Part shown: one piece after another, positions 16,554 through 24,286 of the stretch | Layout of the letters: each line of letters begins with the position of its first letter | How positions within the stretch are numbered: the stretch's first letter is position 1 | Assembly (NCBI GenBank): GCA_009377755.1 | Contig: WHTM01000011.1 | Coordinates: 62,001-126,000 of the forward strand | Length of the DNA: 64,000 nucleotides | Direction: 5' to 3' | DNA from: Hyphomicrobiales bacterium | GTDB lineage: Bacteria > Pseudomonadota > Alphaproteobacteria > Rhizobiales > Xanthobacteraceae | Notes under the pieces: model-generated | What the model was told of the DNA's origin: nothing | Databases searched by the model: none | What the model saw: only the letters and a program-made list of their open reading frames with translations | Translations under genes and position numbers: made by a program

Positions 16554-17168
16554 ATGCTCACGCGATTCCTTGTCCCGAGGCTCGCCGCCGCCGTGATTGC
16601 GGTGGCGATGGCAAGTCCTGTCCTCGCCCAATCCAAGGGCTGGGTCGGGCCGCCGTCGGAACTGCCGAAGAAGCCGTTCGGCGACAGGATGCAGGATCTG
16701 GACTTTCTATTTGGCGCGCTCAAGGCGGCGCCCGACGAGAGCAGCGCCAAGGCGATCGAGCAGCGCATCTGGGCGCAATGGCTGGTGAGCAAGAGCGACA
16801 CCACCAACCTGTTGATGAGCCGGGTCAAGACCGCCGTCGATGCCAAGGATATGGACCTGGCGCTGCGGGTTCTCGACGCCATCGTCGAACTCGACCCGAG
16901 CTATGTGGAAGGCTGGAACCGCCGCGCCACCCTGCGCTACACGCGCAAGGAGTTCGGCCGGTCGCTCACCGATATCCGGCGCGTGCTGGCGATAGAGCCG
17001 CGGCATTTCGGGGCGCTCACCGGGCTCGGCATGATCATGCAGGAACTCGGTGACGAGAAACGGGCGCTCGACGCGTTCCGCAAGGCGCTTGAGGTGAACC
17101 CGCACTTGCAGCGCGTTCCCGACATGGTGAAGGCGCTGACTGAGAAGGTCGACGGCCGCGACATCTGA
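16554..17168 (+). CDS. Exported tetratricopeptide-repeat (TPR) protein
   Basis: A 204-residue protein. The first 25 residues are a signal peptide (basic LTRFLVPR, hydrophobic AAAVIAVAMASP, cleavage near VLAQ). The rest is helical, with two TPR-like pairs in the second half: one around ALRVLDAIVELDPSYVEGW, one around ALDAFRKALEVNPHLQ. TPRs mediate protein-protein contacts, so a periplasmic scaffold role is likely. It shares no obvious operon with rpmJ (94 nt gap); the hydrolase gene follows on the same strand after 107 nt. Function unknown. Confidence 0.8.
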   Translation: MLTRFLVPRLAAAVIAVAMASPVLAQSKGWVGPPSELPKKPFGDRMQDLDFLFGALKAAPDESSAKAIEQRIWAQWLVSKSDTTNLLMSRVKTAVDAKDMDLALRVLDAIVELDPSYVEGWNRRATLRYTRKEFGRSLTDIRRVLAIEPRHFGALTGLGMIMQELGDEKRALDAFRKALEVNPHLQRVPDMVKALTEKVDGRDI

Positions 17169-17275
17169 CGCGTAGCTTGTGCGCCAGCCGGGCTTTGCAA
17201 CGCCATCCCCGCTTTCCTATGGTTCGGCGACGCCGATGCGCCCATCGGCTTTCCTGCACGGGTGCGGTAAGGGTC

Positions 17276-18280
17276 ATGCTCCGGGCCTTCAAGAACGTCG
17301 TCGGCACAATCGCAGGCGTGCTGCTGCTGTTCGCCGGCGTGACCGCCGTCGGCGATTTCCTGATCGACTGGGCAAATCCACCGATAGGGCAGTTCATTGA
17401 CACGAGTTCCGGCCGCCAGCATGTTCTCGATGTTGGTCCCGAGGACAAGCCCGCGCAGCCCACCCCCGCGATCGTGCTGGTGCACGGAGCCAATTCCAAT
17501 CTCGGCGATATGCGGCTCGCCCTGGTCGCGCGGTTGCGCTCCCGGAATCGGGTCATCGCCATCGATCGGCCCGGACATGGCTGGAGCGAGCGGGCGGGCG
17601 GGGCCGCCGATGCTGCGCCGCGCCGGCAGGCCGCCGTGGTCCGTGAGGTTCTGTCCAAGCTTGGGGTCACCCGTCCGGTGCTGCTCGGGCACTCATGGGC
17701 CGGAGCGCTGGCGGCCGCCTATGCGCTGGACTACCCCGGCGAATTGCACGGGCTGGTGCTGCTGGCGCCGGCGACCCATCCCTGGGCCACCGGCGTTCCC
17801 TGGCACTTCGGCCTGGCCGGCACACCCTGGCTGGGGCCCCTGTTTGCGCGCACGCTCGCCCAGCCGCTCGGATACCTGATGTTGGATCGGTTCGTCGGCC
17901 CTGCGTTTGCGCCGCAAGGCGCACCACCGGACTATGTTGAACGCGCTTCGATTTCATTGGCGCTTCGCCCGGCGACCGTCATGGCCAACGGCGAGGACCT
18001 CAACCGGTTGGAAGCATTCGTGGCGGCGCAGGCCACGCGCTACGAGCTGATCAAGACCCGCACGGTCGTCATCACCGGCACGGCCGACGGCATCGTTTCA
18101 CCACGCATCCATGCGCGCGCGATCGCGGCGCAGATTCCGGCCGCCCAGCTCGTCGTGCTCCAAGGCATCGGCCACATGCCGCACCATGCGGACACCGCGC
18201 GCGTCGTCGCCGCGATCGAAGCGCTTGCCGCGGCGGACCAAGATGCCGCCGCCGCTCCGCGCGCTACACATCGCCCATGA
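17276..18280 (+). CDS. Alpha/beta hydrolase with N-terminal membrane anchor
   Basis: A 334-residue protein. Residues 5-27 are hydrophobic (FKNVVGTIAGVLLLFAGVTA), suggesting a signal anchor. The alpha/beta hydrolase fold follows: oxyanion-hole strand VLVHGANS, nucleophile elbow GHSWAG with the catalytic Ser, and C-terminal GIGHMPHH with the catalytic His. Substrate unknown; esterases and epoxide or haloalkane hydrolases share this layout. The ATG at 17276 was chosen because the 33 preceding codons give no signal-like sequence. The 3' end overlaps the convergent pyruvate kinase gene by 17 bp. Confidence 0.83.
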   Translation: MLRAFKNVVGTIAGVLLLFAGVTAVGDFLIDWANPPIGQFIDTSSGRQHVLDVGPEDKPAQPTPAIVLVHGANSNLGDMRLALVARLRSRNRVIAIDRPGHGWSERAGGAADAAPRRQAAVVREVLSKLGVTRPVLLGHSWAGALAAAYALDYPGELHGLVLLAPATHPWATGVPWHFGLAGTPWLGPLFARTLAQPLGYLMLDRFVGPAFAPQGAPPDYVERASISLALRPATVMANGEDLNRLEAFVAAQATRYELIKTRTVVITGTADGIVSPRIHARAIAAQIPAAQLVVLQGIGHMPHHADTARVVAAIEALAAADQDAAAAPRATHRP

Positions 18281-19700
18281 CGTCGGAGCCGACGAAAGCG
18301 ATCCGCACCATGTTGGTGGCGCCGGGCGTTCCCAGCGGAACGCCTGCGACGATGATGACGCGCTGTCCAGGGTTGGAAAAACCGTCGCGGAAGGCGATGC
18401 GGCAGGCACGATCCACCATGTCGTCCTGATCGTGGGCGTCCTCGGCGACCACGCAGTGTACGCCCCAGACCAGTGACAGCCGGCGTCCGGTCGACAGTTT
18501 CGGCGAGATCGCGACGATTGGCGGCTGCGGCCGCTCGCGGGCGACGCGCGTGGCGGTCGATCCCGATGACGTCCAGCAGACGATTGCCGACAGGTCCAGC
18601 GTCTCGGCAATCTGCCGTGACGCCGCCGCAATTGCGTCGGCACCGGTCGCCTCCGGCTCGCCACGCTGCGCCTGCAGGATCGTGCGGTAGTTGGGATCGC
18701 TCTCCACTTCCTCGGCGATGCGGTTCATGGTGGCGACGGCCTCGATCGGATACTGGCCGGCAGCGGACTCGGCCGACAGCATCACCGCGTCGGCGCCGTC
18801 GAAGATGGCGGTGGCGACATCGGAGACCTCGGCGCGTGTCGGCACCGGACTGGAGATCATGGACTCCAGCATTTGCGTTGCAACCACGACCGGCTTGCCG
18901 GTGTACCGCCCGGCGCGGGTCATCTGCTTCTGCAGCCCGGGCACCTTTTCCAGCGGCATCTCGACCCCGAGATCGCCGCGCGCGACCATTAGCGCATCGG
19001 TCAGATCCATGATCTCGTCGAGCCGGGCGATCGCCTGAGGCTTCTCGATCTTCGCCATCACGCCGGCGCGGCCGCGGGTGATCTTCTTCGCCTCGGCGAT
19101 GTCTTCCGGGCGCTGGATGAAGGACAGCGCCACCCAGTCGATCCCGGCCTGGAGTGCCGCATCGAGATCGGAGCGATCCTTTTCCGCCAGCGCCGAGAAC
19201 GGAATGGTGCTGTCCGGGAAGCTCACGCCCTTGCGGTCCGACAGCTTTCCGTTGACCTCGACCCGCGTGACGATGCGCGCCGGCGCCGTCTCGACGGCGG
19301 TCAGCCGCACCTTGCCGTCGTCGAGCAACAGCGTGTCGCCCGGCTTGACTGCGGCAAAGATTTCCGGATGCGGCAGGTGGACCCGCGTCGCATCTCCCGG
19401 TGCCGGATCGGCATCGAGTGTGAACGTCTCTGCCGGCGACAGCGTCACCGCACCGCCGGCAAAGGTGCCGAGCCGAAGCTTCGGTCCTTGCAGATCGACG
19501 AGGATGCCGATCGGCCGCGCATGCTTGGTCTCGATCGCGCGGATCATTTCCACGAGCTCTCGCATGCGCGCCTGCGAGGTGTGGCTCATGTTGATGCGGA
19601 AGACATCGGCGCCAGCCTCGAACAAATGCGCGATCGTCGTGACGGCGGATGACGCCGGTCCGAGCGTCGCGACGATCTTGGTCCGGCGCAGTCGTCTCAT
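18264..19700 (-). CDS. pyk: Pyruvate kinase
   Basis: A 478-residue protein with all the landmarks of pyruvate kinase. The N-terminal strand reads RRTKIVATLGPAS. The active-site helix segment MVARGDLGVEMPLE and the K+/substrate site FRINMSHT are present, as are a B-domain insert and a C-terminal allosteric domain. It converts phosphoenolpyruvate and ADP to pyruvate and ATP, ending lower glycolysis. The ATG at 19700 overlaps the stop of the upstream DUF1036 gene by four bases (19697-19700), so the two are cotranscribed and translationally coupled. This neighbour pair is conserved in Hyphomicrobiales. Confidence 0.96.
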   Translation of the reverse strand: MRRLRRTKIVATLGPASSAVTTIAHLFEAGADVFRINMSHTSQARMRELVEMIRAIETKHARPIGILVDLQGPKLRLGTFAGGAVTLSPAETFTLDADPAPGDATRVHLPHPEIFAAVKPGDTLLLDDGKVRLTAVETAPARIVTRVEVNGKLSDRKGVSFPDSTIPFSALAEKDRSDLDAALQAGIDWVALSFIQRPEDIAEAKKITRGRAGVMAKIEKPQAIARLDEIMDLTDALMVARGDLGVEMPLEKVPGLQKQMTRAGRYTGKPVVVATQMLESMISSPVPTRAEVSDVATAIFDGADAVMLSAESAAGQYPIEAVATMNRIAEEVESDPNYRTILQAQRGEPEATGADAIAAASRQIAETLDLSAIVCWTSSGSTATRVARERPQPPIVAISPKLSTGRRLSLVWGVHCVVAEDAHDQDDMVDRACRIAFRDGFSNPGQRVIIVAGVPLGTPGATNMVRIAFVGSDVMGDV

Positions 19701-20275
19701 GGCCTGGCGGGCCCGATGGTGGTGGGGGACGGTGAGGTCGGCGCCGAGGCACCGGGTGGCGGGATCGTCAGCATCGGGATCGGCGCGGTCGCTTTGCTCT
19801 GCACCGGCTGCTGGGCGGACTCGGTCAGTTGCACGGTCCAAGCGCGCTGCTCGCCAGTGTCCACCTCGAAGAACCCGGTCCGGTCAAAGCCGCGTGCGAG
19901 GCAGTTTTCCGTCCCTTGGATCGTGAACTCCTTCTGGCGGGTGCACATGAAAGCCTGCCCCGACCATTCGCCGCCGCGGTCGTAGTCGATCGCATAGATA
20001 TAATAGAACCGCGCCACCAAAGTGCCTTGCATGATGGTCTCGCAGCTGCGGGGGGGCAAATTCCACCAACCTTCCGTGGTCCAGCCGCCGGCGTCCTTGT
20101 AGCCGACGGCGATTCCGACACGGCTCGACGTGTTGTTGCACAGGCGAAAGTCGGCAGCCGCCGGGGTCGCGCTCAGCATCGCGCCGAGCCCCAACACGAT
20201 CGGCGCCAAGGCGGCCGCCATCCCACGCGACGCACGCCCGATACGGTGGAAACAAGACATGGGAATGAAGAGCAT
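19697..20275 (-). CDS. DUF1036 domain exported protein
   Basis: A 192-residue protein. The N-terminus has a signal peptide (MAAALAPIVLGLGAMLSATPAAA), with the mature part beginning ADFRLCNNTSSRVG. This beginning and the GGWTTEGWWNLPPRSC segment are typical of DUF1036, a beta-rich domain of unknown role encoded beside pyruvate kinase genes in alphaproteobacteria. The C-terminal 45 residues are Pro/Ser/Thr rich. Several Cys residues could form disulfides in the periplasm. Its stop overlaps the pyk start (ATGA). Starts at 20275 and 20260 (MSCFHR) are both possible. Confidence 0.85.
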   Translation of the reverse strand: MLFIPMSCFHRIGRASRGMAAALAPIVLGLGAMLSATPAAADFRLCNNTSSRVGIAVGYKDAGGWTTEGWWNLPPRSCETIMQGTLVARFYYIYAIDYDRGGEWSGQAFMCTRQKEFTIQGTENCLARGFDRTGFFEVDTGEQRAWTVQLTESAQQPVQSKATAPIPMLTIPPPGASAPTSPSPTTIGPARP

Positions 20276-20299
20276 CGGCAGCAGGATGTCTCGCGGCCC

Positions 20300-21598
20300 T
20301 CACGGGCTGTCAACCAGGATTGCCCGGAAGTCATTGACGTTGGTGAAGGTCGGCCCCGTTAGGAGGAGGCCGCCGGCCCGGGTGAAGAACCCGGTGGAGT
20401 CGTTGTCGGCGAGAAAGACGGCTGGATCGAGGCCAGCGGCGCGCGCCTCAGCCGCCGTGGTGCTGCCGGCAAAGGCCCCGGCGGGGTCGGCAGGGCTGCC
20501 GCCGCCGCCATCGGTGCCGTCGGTATCGGCGGCGAGCGCCGCAATGCCGGCGGTCCCGTCCAAGGCCAGCGCCAGGGCCAGGGCGTATTCCTGGCAGCGG
20601 CCGCCGTGCCCCTTGCCGCGCATGCTCACGGTGAGCTCCCCGCCCGAGAGGATCACGGCGCGGCGCCCTTGACTCTGCACCTCACGCGCGAGCCGTGCGT
20701 GGGCGGCGGCCACGTCCCGCGCCTCTCCCTCGACACGGTCGCCGAGGAAGATGCATTCACAACCGGCGGCGCGGATGAGTGCTTCGGCCGCCCGGAAGGC
20801 GTCGGCAGGGCGCATGACGAGGTAAAACGCGCTGCGCTCGAAAATGCTGTCACCGGGCTTCGGCGATTCGTTGCCGGGATCGGCCAAGGCGCGGACAACC
20901 GGCTCGGACGGCTCGATGCCGTAGCGCGCCAGCACCGCGCGCGCGTCGGCGAGCGTGGTTGGATCGGGAACCGTGGGGCCCGATCCGATCACCGCCGGAT
21001 CGTCTCCCGGCACATCCGAAATGGCGAGGGTGACGAGGCGCGCCGGATGCGCATGCCGGGCGAGGCGGCCGCCCTTGATCCGCGACAGGTGCTTGCGCAC
21101 GGCGTTCATCTCGTCGATGGCCGCACCGCTGCGCAGCAGCGCCTGGGTGACGCCCTGCTTGTCGCTCAGCGTCAGCCCCGGCGCCGGTGCGATCCAGTTG
21201 GCGGATGCGCCGCCCGAGATCAGCACCAGGACGCAGTCCTCCGCCTCGGCCCCGCCGGCGAGCGCGAGCGTCCGTTCCGCAGCCGAAAGCCCGGCCGCAT
21301 CCGGAACCGGATGCCCGGCCTCGATCATCGGGATACGGCGCGTCGGGCGGCCGTAGCCGACACGGGTCACCACCAAGCCGTCGAGGTGCTCCGGTGCAAG
21401 CCCAACGGACTCCAGATAGTGGCGCTCGGCGACCTCGGTCATGGAGCCCGCGGCCTTGCCGGCGGCGAGCACGATCAGGCGCCCCGACCGTGGTGGCGGC
21501 GGCAGGTGAGCCGGCAGACAGGCTGACGGATGGGCAGCCTCTACCACGGTGCGAAAGAGCTGCTCGAGGAATCTGTGGGCTGCCTCAGCGATTGGCAT
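20300..21598 (-). CDS. gckA: Glycerate 2-kinase (MOFRL family)
   Basis: A 432-residue protein of the glycerate-2-kinase / hydroxypyruvate reductase family. The N-terminal GCKA domain shows the GRLIVLAAGKAAG nucleotide-binding segment and ISGGASANW. The C-terminal MOFRL domain has ILSGGELTV and DGTDGGGGSPADPAGAF. It phosphorylates D-glycerate to 2-phosphoglycerate, linking glyoxylate, serine or tartrate metabolism to lower glycolysis; pyk, two genes downstream, uses its product after enolase. The ATG at 21598 was preferred over an upstream extension of 92 codons lacking family similarity. It is divergent from an ABC binding-protein gene. Confidence 0.9.
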   Translation of the reverse strand: MPIAEAAHRFLEQLFRTVVEAAHPSACLPAHLPPPPRSGRLIVLAAGKAAGSMTEVAERHYLESVGLAPEHLDGLVVTRVGYGRPTRRIPMIEAGHPVPDAAGLSAAERTLALAGGAEAEDCVLVLISGGASANWIAPAPGLTLSDKQGVTQALLRSGAAIDEMNAVRKHLSRIKGGRLARHAHPARLVTLAISDVPGDDPAVIGSGPTVPDPTTLADARAVLARYGIEPSEPVVRALADPGNESPKPGDSIFERSAFYLVMRPADAFRAAEALIRAAGCECIFLGDRVEGEARDVAAAHARLAREVQSQGRRAVILSGGELTVSMRGKGHGGRCQEYALALALALDGTAGIAALAADTDGTDGGGGSPADPAGAFAGSTTAAEARAAGLDPAVFLADNDSTGFFTRAGGLLLTGPTFTNVNDFRAILVDSP

Positions 21599-21716
21599 GA
21601 TGATGCACTGCCAGTTTGGGCACAGCGTGGACAACTGGTTTCCATGGGTCCGCGGTTTGTTATACCGTTTACAAGCAAGCGCCGGGACCAGCGAGTCCTG
21701 GCGCGAACCAATATTC

Positions 21717-21759
21717 GTTGGCACGCCAACGCCATTGGCGTTCGTCAAATGCCAATGGC
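21717..21759. promoter_or_regulatory. Cluster of dyads between gckA and the binding-protein gene
   Basis: Three perfect inverted repeats overlap here: GTTGGC-AC-GCCAAC (21717-21730), AACGCCA-T-TGGCGTT (21728-21742), and GCCATTGGC / GCCAATGGC separated by 11 nt (21731-21739 and 21751-21759). All are built from TTGGC/GCCAA half-sites. They lie in the divergent spacer, 119 nt from the gckA start and 106 nt from the other, so a regulator of both genes could bind. No regulator gene is adjacent. Confidence 0.45.
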
Positions 21760-21864
21760 GGCCGCCGGTATGCGCGATCGCTTTGCTGCCTGCGCGGAAA
21801 CGATTAGGCTGTCCGCAAGCTGGCGTACCGAACGCCAATTGAAAAAATGATCGAGGGGAGAGGC

Positions 21865-23067
21865 ATGCAGACACATCTCAGAATGTCGGGAATAGCCGCG
21901 GCAGCAGTGCTGGCCGGGGCGCTCGCGCTCGGCGGCGCACACGCCGCCGACACCATCAAGGTCGGCGCGGTGGGGCCGAAGACCGGCCCGCTCGCCGGCG
22001 GCGCGGCCATCACCCATTGGCCGAACTTCCAGCTCTGGGTGAAGCAGGTCAACGACCGCGGCGGTCTGAAGCTGAAGAGCGGTCGGGCAAAGATCGAGCT
22101 GATCGAGTACGACGACCGCACAACGCCGAGCGAGACGATCAACGCCGTGCAGCGCCTCGCAACGCAAGACAAGGCGGACTTCATCATCGCGCCGTACGGC
22201 ACCGGCTTCAACCTGGCGACGGCGCCGATCTTCGCGAAGTACGATTATCCGATGATCACGGCGACTGCGATCACCGACAAGATCGCCGAGCTGAGCAAGC
22301 GTTATCCGGGCATGTTCTTCACCATCGGCGATACCACCGCGTTCACGCAGTCGGTGGTGGATATCGTCAAGAAGGCGAACAGCGAAGGCAAGATCGGCAG
22401 GCGCGTGGCGATGGTCAACGTCGCGGACGCGTTCGGCATCGAGCTTGCCAATGCCGCCCGTCCGAACTTCAAGAAGGCGGGCCTGGAGATCGTCTACGAC
22501 AAATCCTACCCGCTCGGTACGCAAGACCTGTCGCCGGTCATCAATGCGGCGAAGGCGGCGCAGCCCGACGCGTTCGTGGCGTGGTCGTATCCGCCCGATA
22601 CCTTCGGGCTCGTCGAGCAGGCCAAGATCCAAGGGCTGAATGCCAAAGTGTTCTATACCGCGGTGGCCACCGCTTTCCCCGGCTTTGGCGGAAAGTTCGG
22701 CAAGAGTACGGAAGGAATACTTGGCGCCGGCGGCATCAATCAGGATGCACCCGAGACGCAGGCCTATCTCAAGGCGCACCAGGAGGTGACCGGAAAGTCG
22801 GCGGACTTCTGGGCGAGCGCGGTCGTCTATTCGACCCTGCAAATCCTGGAGAGAGCCATCGAGGGCGTCGGCTCCAAGGATCGCAAGGCGGTCATCGATT
22901 ACATCAAGAAGAACACCTTCGACACCGTGCTGGGGCCGCTGAAATACGTGAACCAGAACAACGAGAAGTTCTGGACGGTCGGACAGTGGCAGGGCGGCAA
23001 GTACTACGGTGTCGCCTCGACCGGCCGCCCCGGCGCCAAGCCGATCATCGACAAGGCGGCGTGGTAG
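21865..23067 (+). CDS. Orphan Liv-type ABC substrate-binding protein
   Basis: A 400-residue periplasmic binding protein (Peripla_BP_6 type). The signal peptide runs to about GGAHA, followed by ADTIKVGAVGPKTGPLAGG, the family's first strand. The C-terminal lobe ends with GPLKYVNQNNEKFWTVGQWQ. No ATPase or permease gene is nearby, so it must work with a transporter encoded elsewhere, or sense a ligand. It is about 33 residues shorter than the binding protein at 4611 and differs clearly in its binding lobes. The ATG at 21865 follows GAGGGGAGAGG and was preferred over ATG 21847. Confidence 0.87.
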   Translation: MQTHLRMSGIAAAAVLAGALALGGAHAADTIKVGAVGPKTGPLAGGAAITHWPNFQLWVKQVNDRGGLKLKSGRAKIELIEYDDRTTPSETINAVQRLATQDKADFIIAPYGTGFNLATAPIFAKYDYPMITATAITDKIAELSKRYPGMFFTIGDTTAFTQSVVDIVKKANSEGKIGRRVAMVNVADAFGIELANAARPNFKKAGLEIVYDKSYPLGTQDLSPVINAAKAAQPDAFVAWSYPPDTFGLVEQAKIQGLNAKVFYTAVATAFPGFGGKFGKSTEGILGAGGINQDAPETQAYLKAHQEVTGKSADFWASAVVYSTLQILERAIEGVGSKDRKAVIDYIKKNTFDTVLGPLKYVNQNNEKFWTVGQWQGGKYYGVASTGRPGAKPIIDKAAW

Positions 23068-23185
23068 CGATCTGATGCGCTCCGGCGCGGTTCATGCCGC
23101 GCCGGAGGCTTTCCACCCGCGGCGATGCCCTGGCGTGCCGCCGCGGCGGCACTTATCTTTGCAGGATCAGCGATCGGAGGCGGAC

Positions 23186-23488
23186 ATGACCCTCGACGAC
23201 AAGACCCGTACCGAGCTTGAAGCGGCGGTCTACCGCCGGCTGGTCGAACACCTGCGCGCGCGCACCGACGTGCAAAACATCGACATGATGAATCTCGCCG
23301 GTTTCTGCCGCAATTGCCTGTCCAACTGGATGAAGGATGCGGCCGACGCCAAGGGCATCCCGATGAACAAGGATGAGAGCCGCGAGATCGTCTACGGCAT
23401 GCCCTACGATGAGTGGCGGGCGAAACACCAGAAAGAGGCCTCGCCTGAGCAGCAAGCGGCGTTTGAAAAAGCAAGGCCCGATCACTGA
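23186..23488 (+). CDS. DUF1244 domain protein
   Basis: A 100-residue cytosolic protein that matches the DUF1244 family along its whole length: RRLVEHLRARTDVQNIDMM, AGFCRNCLSNW and EIVYGMPYDEW. A Cys-x2-Cys pair (FCRNC) could bind a metal. The family is common in alphaproteobacteria and has no established biochemical function. CGGAGG lies 5 nt before the ATG. The gene is on the same strand as the binding-protein gene, 118 nt away, and is followed by two CTAG-bounded repeats. Confidence 0.88.
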   Translation: MTLDDKTRTELEAAVYRRLVEHLRARTDVQNIDMMNLAGFCRNCLSNWMKDAADAKGIPMNKDESREIVYGMPYDEWRAKHQKEASPEQQAAFEKARPDH

Positions 23489-23495
23489 GCGGCGG

Positions 23496-23651
23496 CTAGT
23501 GTCGCGATTTGGAAGTTCGCTTGAGTTTGCAGCTCGCTCTGGAGCGAACTTCCAAATCCAAGACGACACTAATTTTAGCGTGGTCTTGGATTTGAAGTTC
23601 CTGCAACGAGCCTGCCACAACAATGGCAGGACTTCAAATCCACCACACTAG
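23496..23651. repeat. Two adjacent CTAG-bounded palindromes
   Basis: The first copy (23496-23572) runs from CTAGTGTCGCG to GACGACACTAA around GGAAGTTCGCT / AGCGAACTTCC. The second (23575-23651) contains GGATTTGAAGTTCCTGC and CAGGACTTCAAATCC and ends in CACACTAG. These are the C-type and B-type elements also found at 35449-35682. They fill the gap between the DUF1244 gene and gapR. Confidence 0.88.
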
Positions 23652-23758
23652 CCGGTGTGAGTTCCGTGGATGACGCGCCGCGCGCCTTGACGTGAAGCCG
23701 CGCCGCCCTGAAACCTCCTGTTCGAAGGACGCCACCCGCGTCCGCAGGAGGATGTTCA

Positions 23759-24046
23759 ATGGCTGCCACCGCCGCCGCGACCGCCGCAACCGCCGCGACC
23801 GAAGAAGTCGCCCACCGTTTTGCCAAGGATCAGCTCAAGGCCTTCGTCGAGCGCATCGAGCGGCTCGAGGAAGAGAAGAAGACCATCTCCGACGATATTC
23901 GCGATGTCTACGCCGAGGCCAAGGGCAACGGCTTCGACGTGAAGGCGCTGCGCACCATCGTCCGGCTGCGCAAGCAGGACACCGACGAGCGCAAGGAACA
24001 GGAGACCATCCTGGAAACCTATATGCACGCCCTCGGGATGATTTGA
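23759..24046 (+). CDS. gapR: GapR-like nucleoid-associated protein (DUF2312)
   Basis: A 95-residue protein. After an alanine/threonine-rich tail of about 15 residues, the sequence [24 protein letters not shown] starts a long amphipathic helix, followed by [17 protein letters not shown]. This is the DUF2312 / GapR family, conserved in alphaproteobacteria. In Caulobacter GapR forms a clamp on overtwisted AT-rich DNA and helps topoisomerases during replication and transcription. The N-terminal [14 protein letters not shown] tail is low-complexity. Neighbours on both sides are separated by repeats, so it is probably monocistronic. Confidence 0.9.
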   Translation: MAATAAATAATAATEEVAHRFAKDQLKAFVERIERLEEEKKTISDDIRDVYAEAKGNGFDVKALRTIVRLRKQDTDERKEQETILETYMHALGMI

Positions 24047-24087
24047 TGTTCTGACTGAGACGCGTTCCCCGCACGCGGTGCAGCACA

Positions 24088-24156
24088 CCGGAAGTCGGGT
24101 AAACCCGACTTCCGGCGCTCTATTGAGTGCCGCAAGTCGGAAACATCCGACTTGCG
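24088..24156. repeat. Pair of perfect hairpins, second copy
   Basis: Same pair as at 1203-1271: a 13-bp stem with the loop AA instead of GT at 24088-24115, and a 10-bp stem with a 6-nt loop at 24131-24156. The order and the inner sequences are the same, showing recent shared origin. Confidence 0.85.
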
Positions 24157-24242
24157 GAGTGATATCATATCAGACCAATGGCGTTAAAACGCTGACTCAT
24201 GTTCCGTCAGCCTGGCACGGCCCCGGCCTTGAGCCGAGGGAG

Positions 24243-24286
24243 CCTCGAAGGATGTCGGCCGGGCGAGGGCCGCTAATCCTTCGAGG
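24243..24286. repeat. Palindromic repeat (CCTCGAAGGAT type) at a gene end
   Basis: CCTCGAAGGAT (24243-24253) and ATCCTTCGAGG (24276-24286) are perfect 11-bp inverted arms. The right arm lies inside the end of the minus-strand fusion gene: the last codons (Pro-Ser-Lys-Asp) and the TAG stop are read from the repeat. Confidence 0.85.

Noticed and set aside
18040-19752. 570-residue minus-strand reading frame overlapping pyruvate kinase
   Set aside because: It is antiparallel in phase with pyk, is Arg/Pro/Gly rich without a family match, and is a typical high-GC shadow frame.
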